Both the position numbers and the translations under genes were made by a program. A stretch of 64,000 bases of DNA, from assembly GCA_001414485.1 (NCBI GenBank), contig LLEY01000070.1, forward strand, positions 62,001 through 126,000. Direction: 5' to 3'. Position 1 is the first letter of the stretch, and every line of letters starts with the position of its first letter. Shown here in pieces: positions 1 through 13,007 of this stretch. Under the pieces are notes generated by a model. That model did no database searches. It was not told the DNA's origin and saw only the letters and a program-made list of their open reading frames with translations. This DNA is from Calycina herbarum (taxonomy: Eukaryota > Ascomycota > Leotiomycetes > Helotiales > Pezizellaceae).

Positions 1-644
1 AGGATATTCGTATACCTTCTCAGGCGAGAGTGTAAGTTTAGTTTTAGTATAACGGCCCTCTATAAATATACTATAAGAGATACTTATAGAATAGTACCTA
101 TATTCGAAGAAAACTAAACTAAAGAGAGAAGAGGAGAGTTAGTACGCTCTGTCTCTATTTATATACACTAAGCGAGACTTCGGTAGAACCTCGGCACGTG
201 ATCCAGTCGTATGTGACTGGGACTGTTATAAGTCGTTACAAACGTAGAGATACTCGAGGGATCCGTTTATAAGAAGAGAGGCTATTATAGGCGGAGAAGG
301 AGGGTTGTAATTATACTATTATAAGTATAAGATCTTCTAGCTATTATAAGCGTAGAATCCGGTTAATATTATAATCTTTTATAAAGAGTAAAAAGGGTTA
401 AGCTTTAAATAATATTATAATCTATATCTAAAGGCAAAGGTATAAGAATATATATATATATATTCGAGAATTTAAAGCTACAGTTCTAAGAACAAGGGAA
501 TATAGAATATATACTCTACGAAAAAGAGGTATTCCTACTAACTATAAAGAGCTTTTAATCTCGTTATAAATCCGTCCAAGCGTTGCGGCTCTGACGGTCA
601 CGTGTAGGACAGAGAATCACGTGTTACAGACCAGCGCCGTAACA
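1..644 (-). repeat. LTR-like AT-rich repeat, reverse strand, cut by window edge
   Basis: Read on the reverse strand, this stretch begins with TGTTACGGCGCTGG at 644, directly after the 3' end of the gypsy body at 645-6393, which is where an LTR should start. It carries a TATA-like box (near 150-160) and several CACGTG motifs. It does not resemble the 463-bp LTR at the other end of that element. A related stretch lies at about 58140-58400 on the forward strand. It may be the LTR of another family or a replaced 3' LTR. The left end is outside the window. Confidence 0.45.
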
Positions 645-3600
645 GTCCTCCTTTCTTAAGTCTTTCTCTTAAGTCCTTGTCTTCTTAGTTCTCTGCTTTT
701 AAGATAGCTTCTTTCGTTAAGTAGGTGCTTTCTAATAATACTTCTTTATTTAACCCTAGTTCTAAATTCTAGGCAGCTCTAGGTTTTGTTAGTAGAATTC
801 CTAAAGTTATATTAGGTAATAATTAAAGTTATTTTTTAGTTCTTAAGTGTTTTCTAAGTATAAGTAATCTAACTATTTAATTAAGTATTTGATTTATTCT
901 CTAATAAATCTATAGTTAAGAATCCTCTTAACTTTATACTTAGCGTTTAGGTTTACTAGTTAAATTTCTATAAGTAGAGCTAGTAGGGCTCCTAGTAGTA
1001 CTAGTTTAAGTAGAGATATATGAAATACTAAGTAGATGTTTATTGTTTTTAGTAATACTAATTTATAATTTAAAGGTCACTTAACTCGTTTATTACTTAG
1101 TCTTTTTATATTAATATTTTTCTATACTAAGTAGACTTTATCTCTCTCTTTTACTATTAGCTTCTAACTACGTTGTTTATTATAGTAGTATACGTTTCTT
1201 TTAGTAATAAACTATAAATCTTCTATAAGTTCCTTATATAACTCTTTAATTTTTAAGACCTAAATATAAGTAAGTTAATTATTAATAGTCGTAGATAGTA
1301 GTTCTTAATATACTAATAATTTATATCTATAATTAGTATAGAATAGTATAATAAGTGTTATTTCTATTACTAAGCTATTATAAGCAAACTATACTAAGAG
1401 CAGTAGTTCTACCTAGTTGTCTTACTAGTAGTTTATATAATAATAAAAGTATATTTTAACTACTTAATTTATTTATTTATTTCTTCTATTTATTTAAAAG
1501 TAGAAAGCTATAAAGAGCTTTCTTTTTATACTTAATCGTTTTATAAGAGCGATCTAAAATTTTAAGATAAAGAGTTTATCTCTATTTAAGAGTATTTTTT
1601 TAAGTAGTCTATATCTTAAGACTACTTCTCTAAGAAATGCGAATACTAATTCCTTAGCTATACTTAACTCTATATATACTACTAGAATTATATACTTTGT
1701 AAGTTATTCTATAATAACTAGGATCGTGTTATACTTAACTTCTATTATTAGATCTTTAGATTTTAGTAGTTTAATAATAAAATCTATAGATATTAATTTC
1801 TAAGGTATTTATAGTATTAGAGTAGTATTTATCTATTTATAAGAAGTATAGTAGAAAGCCTTATTTCTAGTATAGGTATTATATTCTACTATTACTTCTT
1901 TAACTATTATAGATAATCGATTAATATAGTAGTATTATCTTATTCTCTAGAAGGTTCTACGAATTCCTTAGTAGCTATAAGTAGGCGTAGTATAGTATTC
2001 TTATATAAACTCTCTTATATACGAGCTAGGAACCTATAGCTTCTCTTTCACGTACTAGTTATAACCTTTATATATACTTTAGATTTTATCTATCTAAATA
2101 TTATTTATTACTACTATCTTATATATAGTAAGTACTAAGTTGCTATTTCTATCGTATTTTAATATTATAGTATCGACGTATTTTTTGTTTTCCTTATAAC
2201 CTGGTTTCTAGCTTAGAGTATTAGCTTAAGCGTTACTTATTCTACTAATATATCGAATAATTATCTTAAATCCTACTAAAGTTTTAGACTACCTAGCTAG
2301 GCGTCTTATAATAAGTTCCTTAGTTATAGTAAATGTTTTTAGATTTAGATAATTAGTAAGTACTATTACTAGGTACGATATACTCTAGAAGTAAATCCTC
2401 TATTCTTCGAGAGCTAGAATAATAGCTATAAGTTCTTTGTTATAAATGCTATAGTTCTATTATACTATATTAAAAGTTTTTAAGAAATATACTATAAGTA
2501 TAAGTTTTCTTATCTTATTTAGTTATAGGTGTATAGCACCTACTACTATATCTAAGGCGTCTATTTCTATTATACTTAGTTTCTTATAATTAAAATTATA
2601 TAGAATAGGTTTTACTATAAACTATCCTTTGATTTCCTAGAAGGCCTTTTTAGCCTTCTTATCTTAGATAAAAGCTATAGCTTTTCTAGTTAGTATTAAC
2701 ATAGGTTTTATAATCTTTATATAGTCTTTAATAAATAGTTAATAGAAATTAGTAAATCTTAAGAAGGATTATATATCTTTAACGTTTTTTAGTAATTCCT
2801 ATTTAATAACTATATAAATCTTTTCTAGATCTATTTCTATTTTCTCTAAGCTAAATACCTATCTAAGAAAGAGAGTTTTTTTAACTCTAAACTTATATTT
2901 AAAGAGTTTTAAACAAGAGTCTACTTTAGTAAGTCTTCTTAAGACTTCTTTTACATAGCTCTTATATTCTTCTAGATTTTCTAAGAAAATTAATATATTA
3001 TCTAAGTAATATATAACAGTTACTCTTAAAAGATCTTCTAAAATACTATTATTCTATCTCTAATAAGTAGCTAGTATATTAGTTAAACTAAAAGACATTA
3101 TCGTATACTTATAAAGTCCTAATAGTAAGACAAACGTAGTCTTCTATTCATAGCCTATCTTAATCTTAATTAATCTATAAACGTTCTATTAATCTAGTTT
3201 TATAAATTTCTTTACTTAGTCTAACTTATCTTATAAGTACTAGCTAGTTAGTAACAGATAAGCGTCCTTAATTATTATATTATTTAATTCTCTATAATTA
3301 ATATATACTCGTCTATTTAGATCGTTCTTTTTCTTAATAATAAATATGTTTAAAGAGATAAACGATTTAGATTTTTAAATATATCTCTTCTTTATTCCTT
3401 ATTAGATATAACTTTCTAATAAAGCTAAGTTATTCTAGTTATATAGTCGAAGCTTCTACTTTCTAAGGTTATAACCCTCTATTAATTTAATCTTATAATC
3501 CTATAGTTAATATTTAGAAAGAGTATATATGTCTTCTAGGTCTTTAAACAACTTTATAAATTCTCTATACTATATAGGTATTTCGTTATTAGCTTTCTTA

Positions 3601-6393
3601 CTAACCTATAAAGGACCTTAGACAAGGTGTTCTAGTACTTTAGAAGAGGTAGCGCTAACCTCGTTCTAGCTTTAAAGTTATAAACATAAACCTATATATT
3701 TATATTAACTAAAGGTTATTATTCTAGCTTTCTAATCGATCTCTAGATTATATTCCTAAATCTATAGTATACTAAGTATTACTTTCTTACTCTCTATTTT
3801 AATAATATTAAATTATATATCTAAATAGTATCCTTTAATACTAACTTTCGTTAGAATAGTTTACTAATTAATAATCCTATTTTAGTATATAACATCTATT
3901 CTATTAACTACTCCTAGATAATATAGTCTTATTCCTTTAATTAGAACGTTTAGCTCCTCTTAAGCTATTAGAGAAATAAAGTTGTCTATTACTCCTAAGT
4001 CTATTATAACTTATAACTTCTTCTCTTATATTTCCGTAGTTATTACTAACTATCTTTCTCCTAAAGTAGTGTTTAACTTTATTTTAATATATTAGACTTC
4101 GAAAGATCGATTTTCTTAATTATAATTCTTTCTCTTCTCGTTCTTATACTATAGAAAGAATCTTACTCTTTCCTTATTAGTATATACTATCTTATATACT
4201 AATCTATATTCTACGATTTCTATAGTCTTAGGAATTCCTCTTATAAATCGTTTTAGTAATTATCTATAATTATATTAGATCTATTTATAACTAATTTCTA
4301 AAATAGCTTCTATAAACTATAGTTCTCTTATATTCTTCTCTCTAACTGTCTAAATCTAGGACTAAGGAAAGAATACTACTCCTTCTTTATTAGATAAAGC
4401 TACCTCGTATATCTAATAATATTCTACTATTCTAGTAGGTTCTAGTAAAATTCCTTTAAATCGCTTTTATAATAACTAGTCTATAGTTAGGCTTAGTTTA
4501 TACTATATCTATTATACTATTATTTCTTATACTGTTTTTATAAACTATAGTTCTTCTATTAATAGATAGTAAAATTCTTCTGGTTCTGTTTTAGCTTATC
4601 TAGTTATATTAAGCTCTCTTTATTCCTAGAATAGTATACTAAATAGCTACTATAAGTTATATTTTCTAAATACTAGCCTATTATTTTTAATTAATATAAC
4701 TATAATATAATATTTAAATTCTTTTAGTATAATATCTTTAGATAGTGTTCTAAGAAAAGAGGTTTTAATTTATCTCTTAAATCCTATTAAGACTTACTAT
4801 GTCTATATACTGATTTTATTCGAAATATTATATATCCTTTATACGTCCTCTGCTTTAGAGTAGCTAGGTTTTTTAGTTAGTTATTATTCGTGTTCTAGTT
4901 CTTTTCTCTTAATAGTTTCTTACCTAGTAATTAGACTAACTAGAGTTATTATTTTAGGGTTATTTCTTATAACTATATATATTATTAAGATAGTTAGATT
5001 TACCCGCTATATAGTATAAGGACTCTAGAAGTCTAGCTTCTAGTTATTAATATATACTTATCGATTTCCTTATTTAAAGGTTTTAAGAAAGGCCTATGTT
5101 TCTCTAACTTTAGGATTTTCGTTTCTAACTTCTCTCTCTAAGCTAGAAGATAAGTCTAATATTTCTAATAAACTAGTTAATAGTAGTAATTTATATTTTA
5201 TTTAAAGATATTACTTAGATACCTTATATAATTATATATTATAATTTTCTTTAAAGAGTAGATCTCTATTATTATTAGTATCTTATATATTACTAAATTC
5301 TTTATTATTTTTAATCTAGGTTCTATATCCTTATACTTCGAGTTCTTTATCTATAAGTTTAATATAATTAGTTAAGGCTACCTATTATTAAATAGTAGTA
5401 TTGATTTATTTCTTTCTCTTAGAGTCTTTCTTCTTACTATACTTATTTACTCTATAGCTAGAGAGACTATAGTTATAATATAAGTTCTACTTACGTTAAC
5501 GATTTCGCTCTTCCTAGGAAAGTCCTTCTTTCTTTAGAAAGGTTTTCTTTTATATAGTATTTACCTCCTTACTATATTTAGTATAGGAGTACTTCTACTT
5601 CTCTAATCTCTTACTCTTTTCTCTATACTTAGGGTTACTCTTCTTAAATTTATATAAGCGATTATCTAGCTAGACAACTTCCTTAATTATACCTATAATA
5701 GTTAAGAACTATATATTCTACTTAGCTATTTCCTTATAAATATATATCTTTAATCCTCTATAGAAGAGTTCTATAAGAGCGATAGTATTCTATTCTAACT
5801 TTGTTCTATATTATTGAAATTTATTAGTATAATCTATTACTAATCTAGTCTAGTATAATTCTAAAAGCTTATATATAGCTATTTAGATTACGTCGAAGTC
5901 TCTAAAGACTTTCCTAATAGTTACCTTAAATCCTCTCTAAGATTTAAATATAATCTTAGTTAATTCTATCTTTATATCTTTATTCTTATTCTTAAAGAAG
6001 TTCTCTAAGTATAGCTAAGCCTATTCTAACGCTAATCCTCTAAGGTAGGAGATAGCGAAGATAGTTTGTAAATTATAATTACCTTCGAATTTATTAGAGT
6101 TAAAGTTAAAGTAGATGTCTATTTAAAGAAGGAATAAGTCGAGTTCCTTTCACTTCTTATAATACGTGTCTAGTATCTTAACTTTAATAGATTTAAGTGC
6201 TTTAACCTTATAAAGCTCGGGGGTGTCTAGTATACTAACATTGTCGTCGTTCCTAGTTAACTATATACTAGTAGGTGTTCTTCTAGTAGTACTTCTAGAG
6301 GTTCCTATAACGTTAACTTAACTAGTATTTAAGCTAGCTGCTATAGAGGTTACTAGAGCTATAGTAACTAAACTTCTAAGCAGATACTTAAAG
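645..6393 (-). mobile_element. RIP-degraded Ty3/gypsy chromovirus body (family 1)
   Basis: The reverse strand matches, stretch by stretch, the forward gypsy copies at 37240-43087 and 46434-52128. The gag region is near 6300, the reverse transcriptase near 2900-3500, the integrase further left, and a chromodomain-like tail at about 770-1000. All frames are full of stops, mostly TAG/TAA where Trp or Gln codons would stand. This is dead sequence. It is bounded on the right by its 5' LTR (6394-6856). Confidence 0.8.
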
Positions 6394-6856
6394 TATAATA
6401 AAACTTAAATAAACTAAATAAAGATAACTAAGTCTCGAAGGTTAGTATATAGATAAGAAGTATAGATATACTAGGTTGTTTACTTAGAAGTAAACTCGTT
6501 ACTTATATTAAAGATATTAAATAAAATAATAAGATTAATAACTAAAGTTAAGTACAAAGCTCCTATCTAATAGCAGACGTGCTAGTCTTATATAGAACCT
6601 TCTGTTTATATTTAAAGTCCTTCTTAGTAGGAGTCCCGAAGATAGAGTCTGACTCTATTTCTAAGGCTTCTTAAAACTAGACTCTATTACCTAACTACTT
6701 CTAACCGAGTTACGTAATATAACTATAATAAGATCCTAGGATTGTATATCTTACTATATTTAATCCTTTCTTTCTTTCAGGGTTATAATAGTACTCGTCC
6801 TATTAGAGCGTCGCCTGGACTTCACTTCGTCACGTGCTAGCACGTGATTCGTAACA
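6394..6856 (-). repeat. Gypsy family-1 LTR (U3 type beta), 463 bp
   Basis: On the reverse strand it starts TGTTACGAATCACGTG and ends at the family-1 LTR end (TTATA in RIP form). The R/U5 half is nearly the same as in the LTRs at 36776, 43088, 45970, 52129 and 58480. The U3 half matches only the LTR at 52129-52590. It is the 5' LTR of the element to its left. Confidence 0.8.
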
Positions 6857-8030
6857 CTAAAGTAGCTTAAAAAGGTCTTTAAAAGGAATACAAAACCTAA
6901 GTTACTAAGGACCTACTAACTCCTTCTTATAGACGGCTACTCCTTATATATTAATATAAAGTTTATTAACTTTGTAGATTATTACTATATAATTATTATA
7001 ATCTTACCGCCTTATATAATATATCGATTATAGCCTCTCGACGTTAGCCTATTCAGACTACTAGCCACCTTCTACTCTAACGGACTAGACTGATTAATAT
7101 CTATTTCTTAAGAAATAGTCTCGATATTAAAGCGATTTTTCTATATAATATTTAAGTTAGAATAGGATAAGGCCTTTATAGAGTATAACATTATATATGC
7201 CTTCTATAAGTCTAGAATCTGGCTTATTACTAGACAAAAGATAATAGACTAAGTAATAAAGCCTACTTTACCTCTTCGCTCTTATACTAGAGGACTTAAA
7301 ACACCTCTTATTTCAAAAGCAATTCAACGAGCCTTCTTAGACTTTGAGAAATCACTTTTAAAGCTTAAAGCGAATAAGGTCTTCTCTTCTATCCTTACTC
7401 TCTCGAGTTAAGTTAGTATTCTTTTCTTATAAAAACGATAGACTTAAGATAGCTATTATTCTTAAGAATCAGAAAAGAAAGAAGGGAAAGAGACTCAATC
7501 TTTGTAGTAAGGAGAGTAAGGGAGTAGAAGTCTATTCTCTAGAGAAGGTTATAAAGGCTAGGGCATATTAGTAAGAGAAGGAAGAGGTTTTGAGATAAGA
7601 AGAAGAAGCAAAGGAAGAGAGAAGAGTTAAGAGAAAGGCTAGGGCACTTCTCAAGGAACAAAAGGCTAAAGAATTAGCTAATAAGAGGGCAGAAACTCAG
7701 CTTCTAAGGGAGCTAGCTACTGTAACTCCTAGGGCTCTAAAGCAGAAGAGGCCTATATAAGTTACACCAAAGAAGATTACTCCAAGGATGCCCCAAGTTA
7801 AGAAAGAGTCAAAAAAGGCTTCTAAAGAGCCTAAAAAGCCAAGTAGAATAGTAGTTCTTATAGGTGTATTTATTACACAAGGGGTAGCCTCAGTAGTTCA
7901 GAAAAGTAGGTCAGGACAGCAGATTAAAGTGCCACTTCGTACTCGCACATAGTTTTTTATACTGAATATCTATTTAACTACCTTTTATTGATCTCCTTAC
8001 TTAATTATATACAAATCTAATGAGTGGTTG
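6857..8030 (+). mobile_element. 3' part of a Fot1/pogo-type DNA transposon relic
   Basis: From about 7150 to 7950 the forward strand reads, through scattered RIP stops, as the C-terminal tail of a fungal DDE_1 (Fot1/pogo) transposase: a stretch with QRAFRDFEKSLLKLKANK followed by a long Lys/Arg/Glu-rich coiled-coil-like tail. The catalytic core is not recognisable; 6860-7150 is heavily mutated. It forms the left margin of the gene island, and composition normalises within about 100 bp after it. Confidence 0.55.
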
Positions 8031-8074
8031 TTAAGATATATGCCTTTTTAGTAAGGTAGTAAAATGGCTGAGAG

Positions 8075-8107
8075 GCGTGCACAGTCCAGGAGCGTGCACA
8101 GTCCAGG
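8075..8107. repeat. Two tandem copies of a 17-bp unit
   Basis: GCGTGCACAGTCCAGGA occurs twice back to back (the last base of the second copy differs), just inside the left edge of the gene island. The function is unknown; it lies about 430 bp upstream of the regulator gene. Confidence 0.6.
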
Positions 8108-8535
8108 GAGATCGGTTACCGCCGATGATGAGAAACTTTTTCGACATGGTAACCTTCTTTTTAAAGATGGTCATTCCCGTTGGCTTCACCCGGGAAAGCA
8201 AAGGAAGGAAACGCAAGATCAACTCTGTCGTGAAGGAAAAAGTCAATGGAAGCAAAATGGGCATTTATAGATATGGACGCCCTTCCGCAATTTCAATCTA
8301 AACCACGGCTACATATTGAGCCGTATCGTCTCGAAGTAAAGACACGAAAACTCTTGAAAGAGTATATCGTTCATCGCTCTCATACTGCCATCCCACTTGT
8401 TCCTGCTCGCATGTATTTTTTTGTGCCTCTAAACCGGAGCGATATTTACGCCGCCATCCCACCTGCTCCCGCGGCTATAAATCTCACCACCCATAACACA
8501 TCACGCTTCCATCCACCACAACCCGATACAACAAA

Positions 8536-9105
8536 ATGATAAATCCACAAAACGGAAGCAGGTGGATAGATACACCACAATTCCAATGTCCTCATCCTTC
8601 CTGCTCCAAAACATTTCTCCGACGAGAGCACCTCACACGACACGAACAGAGTCATAGTTCTATCAAACCACACCCCTGTCCTGTCTGTCCACAAGCATTC
8701 TCACGAAGGTAAATACTTCGGAACACGAGCTTTCTATTCGGAAAGTACTGATAATGATGCAGTGATATTTTAAAACGACATATGGCGTTACACACCAATC
8801 CGGGCCAACCCAAGCGGACTTTGAAAGCTTGCGAGAGTTGTAGACGGCGGAAAGTGAAATGCGATTCGAATTCTCCATGTGCTAATTGTATCTCGAGCCA
8901 TTTGGAGTGCGAACGAGAGGAGACTGGAGTTCGGCCTTGTAAGCAGGTAGCTTTGCCTGGATCGGACTCATGGAGCTCGACGAATTCTTCGGATGATGGG
9001 AGGATGGTTGATGTGTGGTCGTTTTCGACAATGGATCTACATATTGATACATTCGGTGCATCCTCTGGTGGTTGGTGTCCTAGCAAGGTCTTTCGCAGAC
9101 ATTGA
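8536..9105 (+). CDS. Truncated C2H2 + Zn2Cys6 transcription factor
   Basis: Two exons (8536-8708, 8763-9105) joined across a 54-bp GT-AG intron encode 171 residues. Two C2H2 fingers (C18/C23/H36/H40 and C48/C51/H64/H68) are followed by a complete Zn(II)2Cys6 binuclear cluster (C81, C84, C91, C97, C100, C107, preceded by basic residues). This hybrid architecture is known in Pezizomycotina regulators, which usually continue for several hundred residues with a fungal-specific middle domain. Here the frame ends 64 residues after the last cysteine, and no continuation is visible in the next 1.3 kb. It could bind DNA but probably lacks an activation region. The ATG has a good context (ACAAAATG). 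Its position suggests a pathway-specific regulator that lost its 3' part; a further cryptic exon is not excluded. Confidence 0.8.
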
Positions 9106-10420
9106 TGACTCTGGGGTTGAGTCTGTAGGTTGAATGAAAGAACGTTTGGCTTCCCAAAATGTCTTCCCAAAATAGAAATTTGTCACAGTCACACGTGAGA
9201 TCATTATGTGAAACGTCTCGAACATTGTACTAGAAAGCTTCGAACAATTAAGGGTTTGCTTGGCACCCATAATCTTTTCTTCACATAAATTGAGTTTGGT
9301 CTATAGGCCGTAGTGGCGAATTAGCAGAAGTTATACTTGCATAAATAATTCTTGCAAGGCTAGAGGTAAAACTCGCAGGAACGCGGATTTTGGTGGTGCA
9401 CTTAGAGCTTGTTTCGCACTTATAAACTCCTCTGCATATATATCCTACTTTGGTCAAAAGCTATGGTTTTTGCTACCGACAAGAACCTAATCATATCTTG
9501 ACTTTTACTAAAAATTATGTTTTGATCCTTTCTCAGAATTGCTGGTGCAAATCTTAGTTGGAGTGCCTGAACTAGCCGTCTCGGTGGTATAACAGTAGTA
9601 GCAGTTATAGAGTTTTTACATGTATATGTATATTTTACAATTAGTGAAACTCTCAGGAACACAGATTTTAGTAGTGCATATCTTATACTTATAATGTATG
9701 AGCTAAATGATCAGTTATAAATTAGTTTTAGGTGCTGCAAAAGTTAAACTTATGCGAGCCAAACAGGCCCATGTGATCAAAAGTAGGTATTTACAAGGTA
9801 CAAGCTAAATGATCGCTTGTTAATTACTTTCCAGCCAAAAGTTAGTTTTGATCAAGAGTTTCTTGGTAGTGTGTATCCTAGATTTATGCGAGCCAAACGG
9901 TGTCGACGGATTGGTAGAATCGGAATCAATCTTACGAGGGGTCTAGAAAACTTGAACTTGAGTTGATTGTTCTGGGGCTTCTAGCACAATAACAGATGAC
10001 TGTGTACACAGGAAGATGGATCAAAGTCGAAATGAAGACTTTTTGCAGCGCGGGTCTTTTTCAAATATTTCCTCTCTCCGTATTGAGATCAAACGCGAGG
10101 GAATGAACGACAGGCGGATGAAATCTCCCTGGGTTAGCTGGTTAAACATTTATTGGTCCTTCTAAAAACACTTAATTTCAGAAATGCAGCTATTCGAGCC
10201 CCTTCGTTCGTAAGCGAAAAAAAATCGAATCGACGAAACCATGCTTCAAGACCGCCGTCGGCTTCTGTATCCAACCCCCCTTACCAGGCAATGGCTGCCA
10301 GGGAGCTCGTGGGGTGACACATATTGTAAATACTTGTTTGAGATTAAAGAAAGCCGCTACTACAAAAAAAAAAAGACAAACTGATGTTAAAGTCACTGGC
10401 ATGATCCGACCCCAATTAAA
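9106..10420. other. Non-coding stretch with degenerate short repeats
   Basis: No convincing gene. Between about 9365 and 9905 short phrases recur: CGCAGGAACGCGGATTTTGG near 9373 against CTCAGGAACACAGATTTTAG near 9652; AGCTAAATGATC near 9711 and 9804; TTATGCGAGCCAAACRG near 9747 and 9885. They look like eroded copies of a small non-autonomous element. The rest shows nothing I recognise. Confidence 0.5.
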
Positions 10421-11160
10421 CTAACTACTAAGCGAATACTTCGTGTGGGATACCTGCACTAGCGGTGAAACAATGTTCTCTCTAACCTCCGTTAGATCAA
10501 TTCCCGACTGTGCCATGGTGTCCGTCTCAGTGCGATTGTTTTTCCGTATAAATGTTATCATCCCCGTAAAAGTTGCAGATGTAATTTCTGGAAGTTCGTG
10601 CTCGTCAATATCCTCCCAATCAGACTCTCTTGATCTTCTGAGTTTGCAGAGGATCCGTTCCCGCATTGTACCACTGGATGGTGGTCTCATGTATCGAGCC
10701 TTTCTATTTTTCACCTTTCGGCTTCGAGCACTGAAGAGTGTCCGGAATGCTGTTGCAGAACCCATAATAACTGCAACGCCGCCTTCGGTCCACATCCAAA
10801 ATATCTCCCATGTCAGGTCGAGAACTCCGCTTAGTCGATATCCGGCAATGCGCGCCAATGTTGCCATGACCATGACGATAGATAGGCAGAGGAAAAAACA
10901 TAGGCTCAACCGTTGGGATTGGCTCATTCTAGTTTTTCGGAGTAGGATGATGGGTATGCAGACAACTGGGAGAAATTCATCAGTGCAAATACTTCTTAGA
11001 GGGATGGGGTTATGAACTCATGACATCAGTAGTGATGTCTAGAATTGTTATGGTTATCGTCAAAGCGAGTGTCAAAATATAAGGGGTTTCCGGTGCACAT
11101 TTAACTGAATTGAAGTAAGAACTTGAACAAATGGGATTGGCTGTTTTGGGAACGCCAGTG
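10421..11160 (-). pseudogene. 3' part of a fungal rhodopsin-like (SAT4/PTH11-type) membrane protein
   Basis: Exon 10421-10965 joins exon 11018-(about 11160) across a 52-bp intron (donor GTTCAT, acceptor CCCAG), restoring the phrase ITTDVMIVCIPIILL. That is typical of the fifth to sixth helices in this family. Next comes a helix (SLCFFLCLSIVMVMATLARI), a further segment near DLTWEIFWMWTEGGVAVIMG, then a basic cytoplasmic tail ending at 10421. The first four helices are not found upstream; an in-frame TAA closes the frame near 11160 and the CFEM gene begins 280 bp further on. I read it as a truncated copy. It resembles the intact gene at 26574-27811 in architecture but not closely in sequence. 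Unrecognised N-terminal exons remain possible. Confidence 0.6.
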
Positions 11161-11440
11161 AGAACTTACTGCTATCTAGACCAAAGTGGGGGGGGCCGAG
11201 TTCTTATATAGTTCAGAGTTGTGCTAACCAATTAATTGGTGTTCTCAACGAAAATGTGCACGATTGGGGGCCCAAAATTGAATACAATGAATACAAACAT
11301 TACCAGTACAGCCATAACATAAGATGAAAGCATTTTTTATCTCGACTCCACAAAGCCTTGCATTCTCGGATGACCAATCAATTTTTTCCTTAAGCCTTGC
11401 TGTCCATTATGCGTTCAATATAATCCCGACACATCTCAAT

Positions 11441-12106
11441 CTAAAGACTTGCTAGCAGAACAATCGCTAGAACTGCGATCCAACCACTACTAGGTTGGAA
11501 GCAACTAGGAAAATCAAAGGGAGCCGTGGATGCAGTCTTGGAGGGCGTTATCGCAGAGCTAGTAGCTGCTGCTGTGTATCTTTATTCCAATGTCAGAGAA
11601 TTTACAGGGGGGATGTGCTCAAGTAAATATACATACTACTTGTTGAATTTGTGCCAGACGGACAAGAAGGTGGAGCTGTGGATATCGTGACACCAGCACT
11701 AGTGTTTATGCATTTAGTAACGAAAGGCTTCAAAAACAAGTTAATCTTCCGTACGTGTTACAGAGGTTTACAGAGAATGTAACCACAGCTAGAAATAATC
11801 AGCAGTCGAGCTTCACCACAAAGTATTATTTTTCGACATACCTGCTAGATCTGCAGCACCGCACTTAGTCACTGCACAGCACGCGATTCCGTTCGAAAAT
11901 GAAGTATCGCTACATATACAAGCAATATCGCTTGTTTTGCATTGTGGGGGAAGTCCATTCAAACAATTTTGCTAGTAGTGAGGTAATTTGATTAGTACAA
12001 AATATTTGGCAATGGCAGAGTAACTTACAGCACATTCGGGCAGTTGAGCTGAAACCTGACTGACGAATGCAAATACAAATGAAAGAAAAAGTATAAAGAA
12101 CTGCAT
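11441..12106 (-). CDS. Small secreted GPI-anchored CFEM protein
   Basis: Five exons (12029-12106, 11842-11971, 11755-11788, 11637-11698, 11441-11571) with four GT-AG introns of 57, 53, 56 and 65 bp give one open frame of 144 residues. A signal peptide (1-20, hydrophobic, ending VSA) is followed by a CFEM domain: C25, C29, C37, C44, C46, C57/C58, C63, C79. Asp41 stands three residues before C44, the position that binds haem iron in characterised CFEM proteins. There is one extra cysteine. A Ser/Thr-rich stretch (about 84-125) and a C-terminal hydrophobic tail (WIAVLAIVLLASL) indicate a GPI anchor, so the product should sit in the wall or membrane. Family members act in haem or iron capture, adhesion or host interaction; which applies here is unknown. 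No exon is long enough to show as a plain reading frame. Confidence 0.85.
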
Positions 12107-13007
12107 CTTTTAGTGAGGTGCTCTTTCGAAGTTTCGCGTGTCGTTTGTTTTTGCTACTTCGAGTTTTGACAGTATAGAAGAGTAGGAAAATATCGTAAGA
12201 CCTCGATTCCGTCGAGTGACCGACTACGTATCTCACACTACCTCATTCATGCATATAGGCTGACACACATAATCCACATACGAACTGCCCCCAAGGTTTT
12301 ATAAAGTGCCACAGCAATGACGGCTCCGATGACTTTGCTGAGACGGAGGCAAAGTCGGCTACATGAAACTGTGACTCTGCGAGCCTCTCGTGCTTACAGC
12401 ATGCAGTTCAAGATGAATCGGTATGCAAATAAATTCCAACTTTTCATATTGTCTAGCAGAACAACACACTGCCGATATATTAGCTCATACTCCGCCTTCT
12501 TTTTTTAGAGTCCACGGAAGGAGATGTCAGTAATGGGTAAAGATTAATCGCTAAGGTCAGCTACCCCCGTAAATTTACCGTCCATTGACTTTATTTTTGA
12601 ATCATTTGCTTCCTATATTACTTAATTTCAAAGTCTTTTCGAGAAATTCAGCGCTGTTCATACATGTACCCATGATAGATGAAATCATGGTATCGGTTCC
12701 AGGTCGGTCCATGGTTGCTCCCATTGTACTCCACATCAATTATGCAAAATGGTTATACGCACGAACTGGGCATAATAGCAAGCTGATGGGTCTAGGTGCG
12801 CTCCAAGTGTCGAAATAGATACTCGATACTTACCCGGCAATGAAAATCAGCAGATTTGCACGAGACACACAATTCCCGATTTTTCTAGCCTAGTCACTTA
12901 TTGCCAGGTGACAAACGGTGAAGGAAATGTCTTTTGCTCTCTCATAAAGTATTGTTTCTTTACTTTATTGTCTAATTGAAAGGATTTCTCTTTAATACGC
13001 TGAGTAA
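12107..13007. other. Intergenic, no gene seen
   Basis: It holds the CFEM promoter side (right of 12106). Several short open frames occur, none with recognisable domains or good splice structure. I see nothing else in it. Confidence 0.4.

Noticed and set aside
10443..11015. Forward frame of 190 codons
   Set aside because: Antisense to the rhodopsin-like coding exon, with no domain; the reverse strand explains the sequence better.
10421..12106. One CFEM-receptor fusion gene
   Set aside because: The CFEM frame has its own stop after a GPI-type tail and the receptor lacks its first helices; no splice path joins them.
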